Assembly: GCA_026982475.1 (NCBI GenBank)
Contig: JALSHB010000017.1
Coordinates: 1-33,204 of the forward strand
Length of the DNA stretch: 33,204 nt
Source of the DNA: Chromatiales bacterium
GTDB lineage: Bacteria; Pseudomonadota; Gammaproteobacteria; SZUA-152
Reading direction: 5' to 3'
Of this stretch, positions 33,011 through 33,204 are shown one piece after another. Below the pieces are notes generated by a model. It did no database searches and had not been told where the DNA came from. It worked only from the letters and a program-made list of their open reading frames with translations. The translations under genes and the position numbers were made by a program. Each line of letters starts with the position of its first letter. The stretch's first letter is position 1.

Positions 33011-33204
33011 TCAAAAGAACCGCTGCAGTTGAACATGGTAGAGGTTCTCAAAGGTACCATACTCGGTGCCGGGATCGCCGTGGAAGGCCTGTATGCCGAG
33101 CGTGCCTTCCAGGTTGTCGGTCAGCGAATAGATAAGGTTCGGCGCCAGGAACAGGCTGTCGTCGTCCAGGTTGACGATGAGGAAATTGTCCCAGCGCAGC
33201 AGGG
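33011..33204 (-). CDS. C-terminal end of a probable outer-membrane beta-barrel protein (partial)
   Basis: The minus strand is open from the window edge to TGA (33011-33013), giving about 63 residues. Alternating hydrophobic and polar residues (FLIVNLDDDSLFLAPNLIYSLTDNLEGTLGIQAFHG) and the final phenylalanine in YHVQLQRFF are typical of the last strands and BAM recognition signal of an outer-membrane barrel. The family cannot be named from this end; alginate-export-like or DUF1302-like barrels are possible. The start lies outside the window. Confidence 0.6.
   Translation of the reverse strand, partial: LLRWDNFLIVNLDDDSLFLAPNLIYSLTDNLEGTLGIQAFHGDPGTEYGTFENLYHVQLQRFF

Noticed and set aside
1-33204. 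CRISPR arrays, tRNA or rRNA genes, insertion sequences, toxin-antitoxin pairs
   Set aside because: I looked for regular repeats, tRNA arms, transposase motifs and short gene pairs and found none I could support.

Overview
This looks like chromosomal DNA of a gammaproteobacterium with high G+C content. The evidence is an ordinary respiratory complex I operon (end of nuoI, then nuoJKLMN), a molybdenum-cofactor set (moeA-mobB-mobA), a Cti-type fatty acid cis/trans isomerase, and a dif site matching the E. coli XerCD site at 27 of 28 positions. The dif site puts the right end of the window at the replication terminus. I cannot name the species.

Layout. 1-6.1 kb: 3' half of the housekeeping nuo operon (+), ending in a terminator that also serves the convergent moeA-mobB-mobA operon (-, 6.1-8.6 kb). 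8.7-11.8 kb (+): a carboxymuconolactone-decarboxylase-family protein and Cti. 11.8-22.9 kb (-): one long operon, read in the order NDH-2-like flavoprotein, nuoA-like, nuoB/nuoD-like fusion, nuoH-, nuoJ-, nuoK-, nuoL-, nuoM-, nuoN-like, APC-type permease. Most junctions overlap by 1-4 bases. 22.9-23.4 kb: regulatory intergenic region with a MerR-type promoter. 23.4-25.5 kb (+): MerR regulator, YHS+heavy-metal-binding protein, ICMT-family methyltransferase, second YHS protein, DUF5676 membrane protein. 25.5-31.5 kb (+): PilZ protein, membrane-anchored AlbA_2 protein, cardiolipin-synthase-like enzyme, patatin, lycopene-cyclase-domain membrane protein, DUF302 protein, alpha/beta hydrolase. Then dif, an HhH protein possibly of nuclease type (-), and the 3' end of a probable outer-membrane beta-barrel gene (-).

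The most unusual system is the second complex-I-like operon. It encodes a membrane arm (A, H, J, K, L, M, N), and L, M and K keep their key charged residues. It has no NADH module (E, F, G), no NuoI and no separate NuoC. Its B and D parts are fused into one 605-residue protein. The B-like part has no cysteine, so it cannot bind cluster N2, and the D-like part lacks the NiFe cysteine motifs. Between them sit two copies of the CPMHPE...CPKCGM heavy-metal-binding domain plus a His/Met-rich linker. The NuoJ-like subunit has 9 methionines in 19 residues of one membrane helix. The neighbouring MerR/YHS cluster carries the same metal-binding domain. My inference is an ion-translocating complex coupled to a metal ion or to a metal-containing redox partner, rather than to NADH through a chain of Fe-S clusters. 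The sequence does not prove function, and the metal could be Cu, Zn, Cd, Pb or another.
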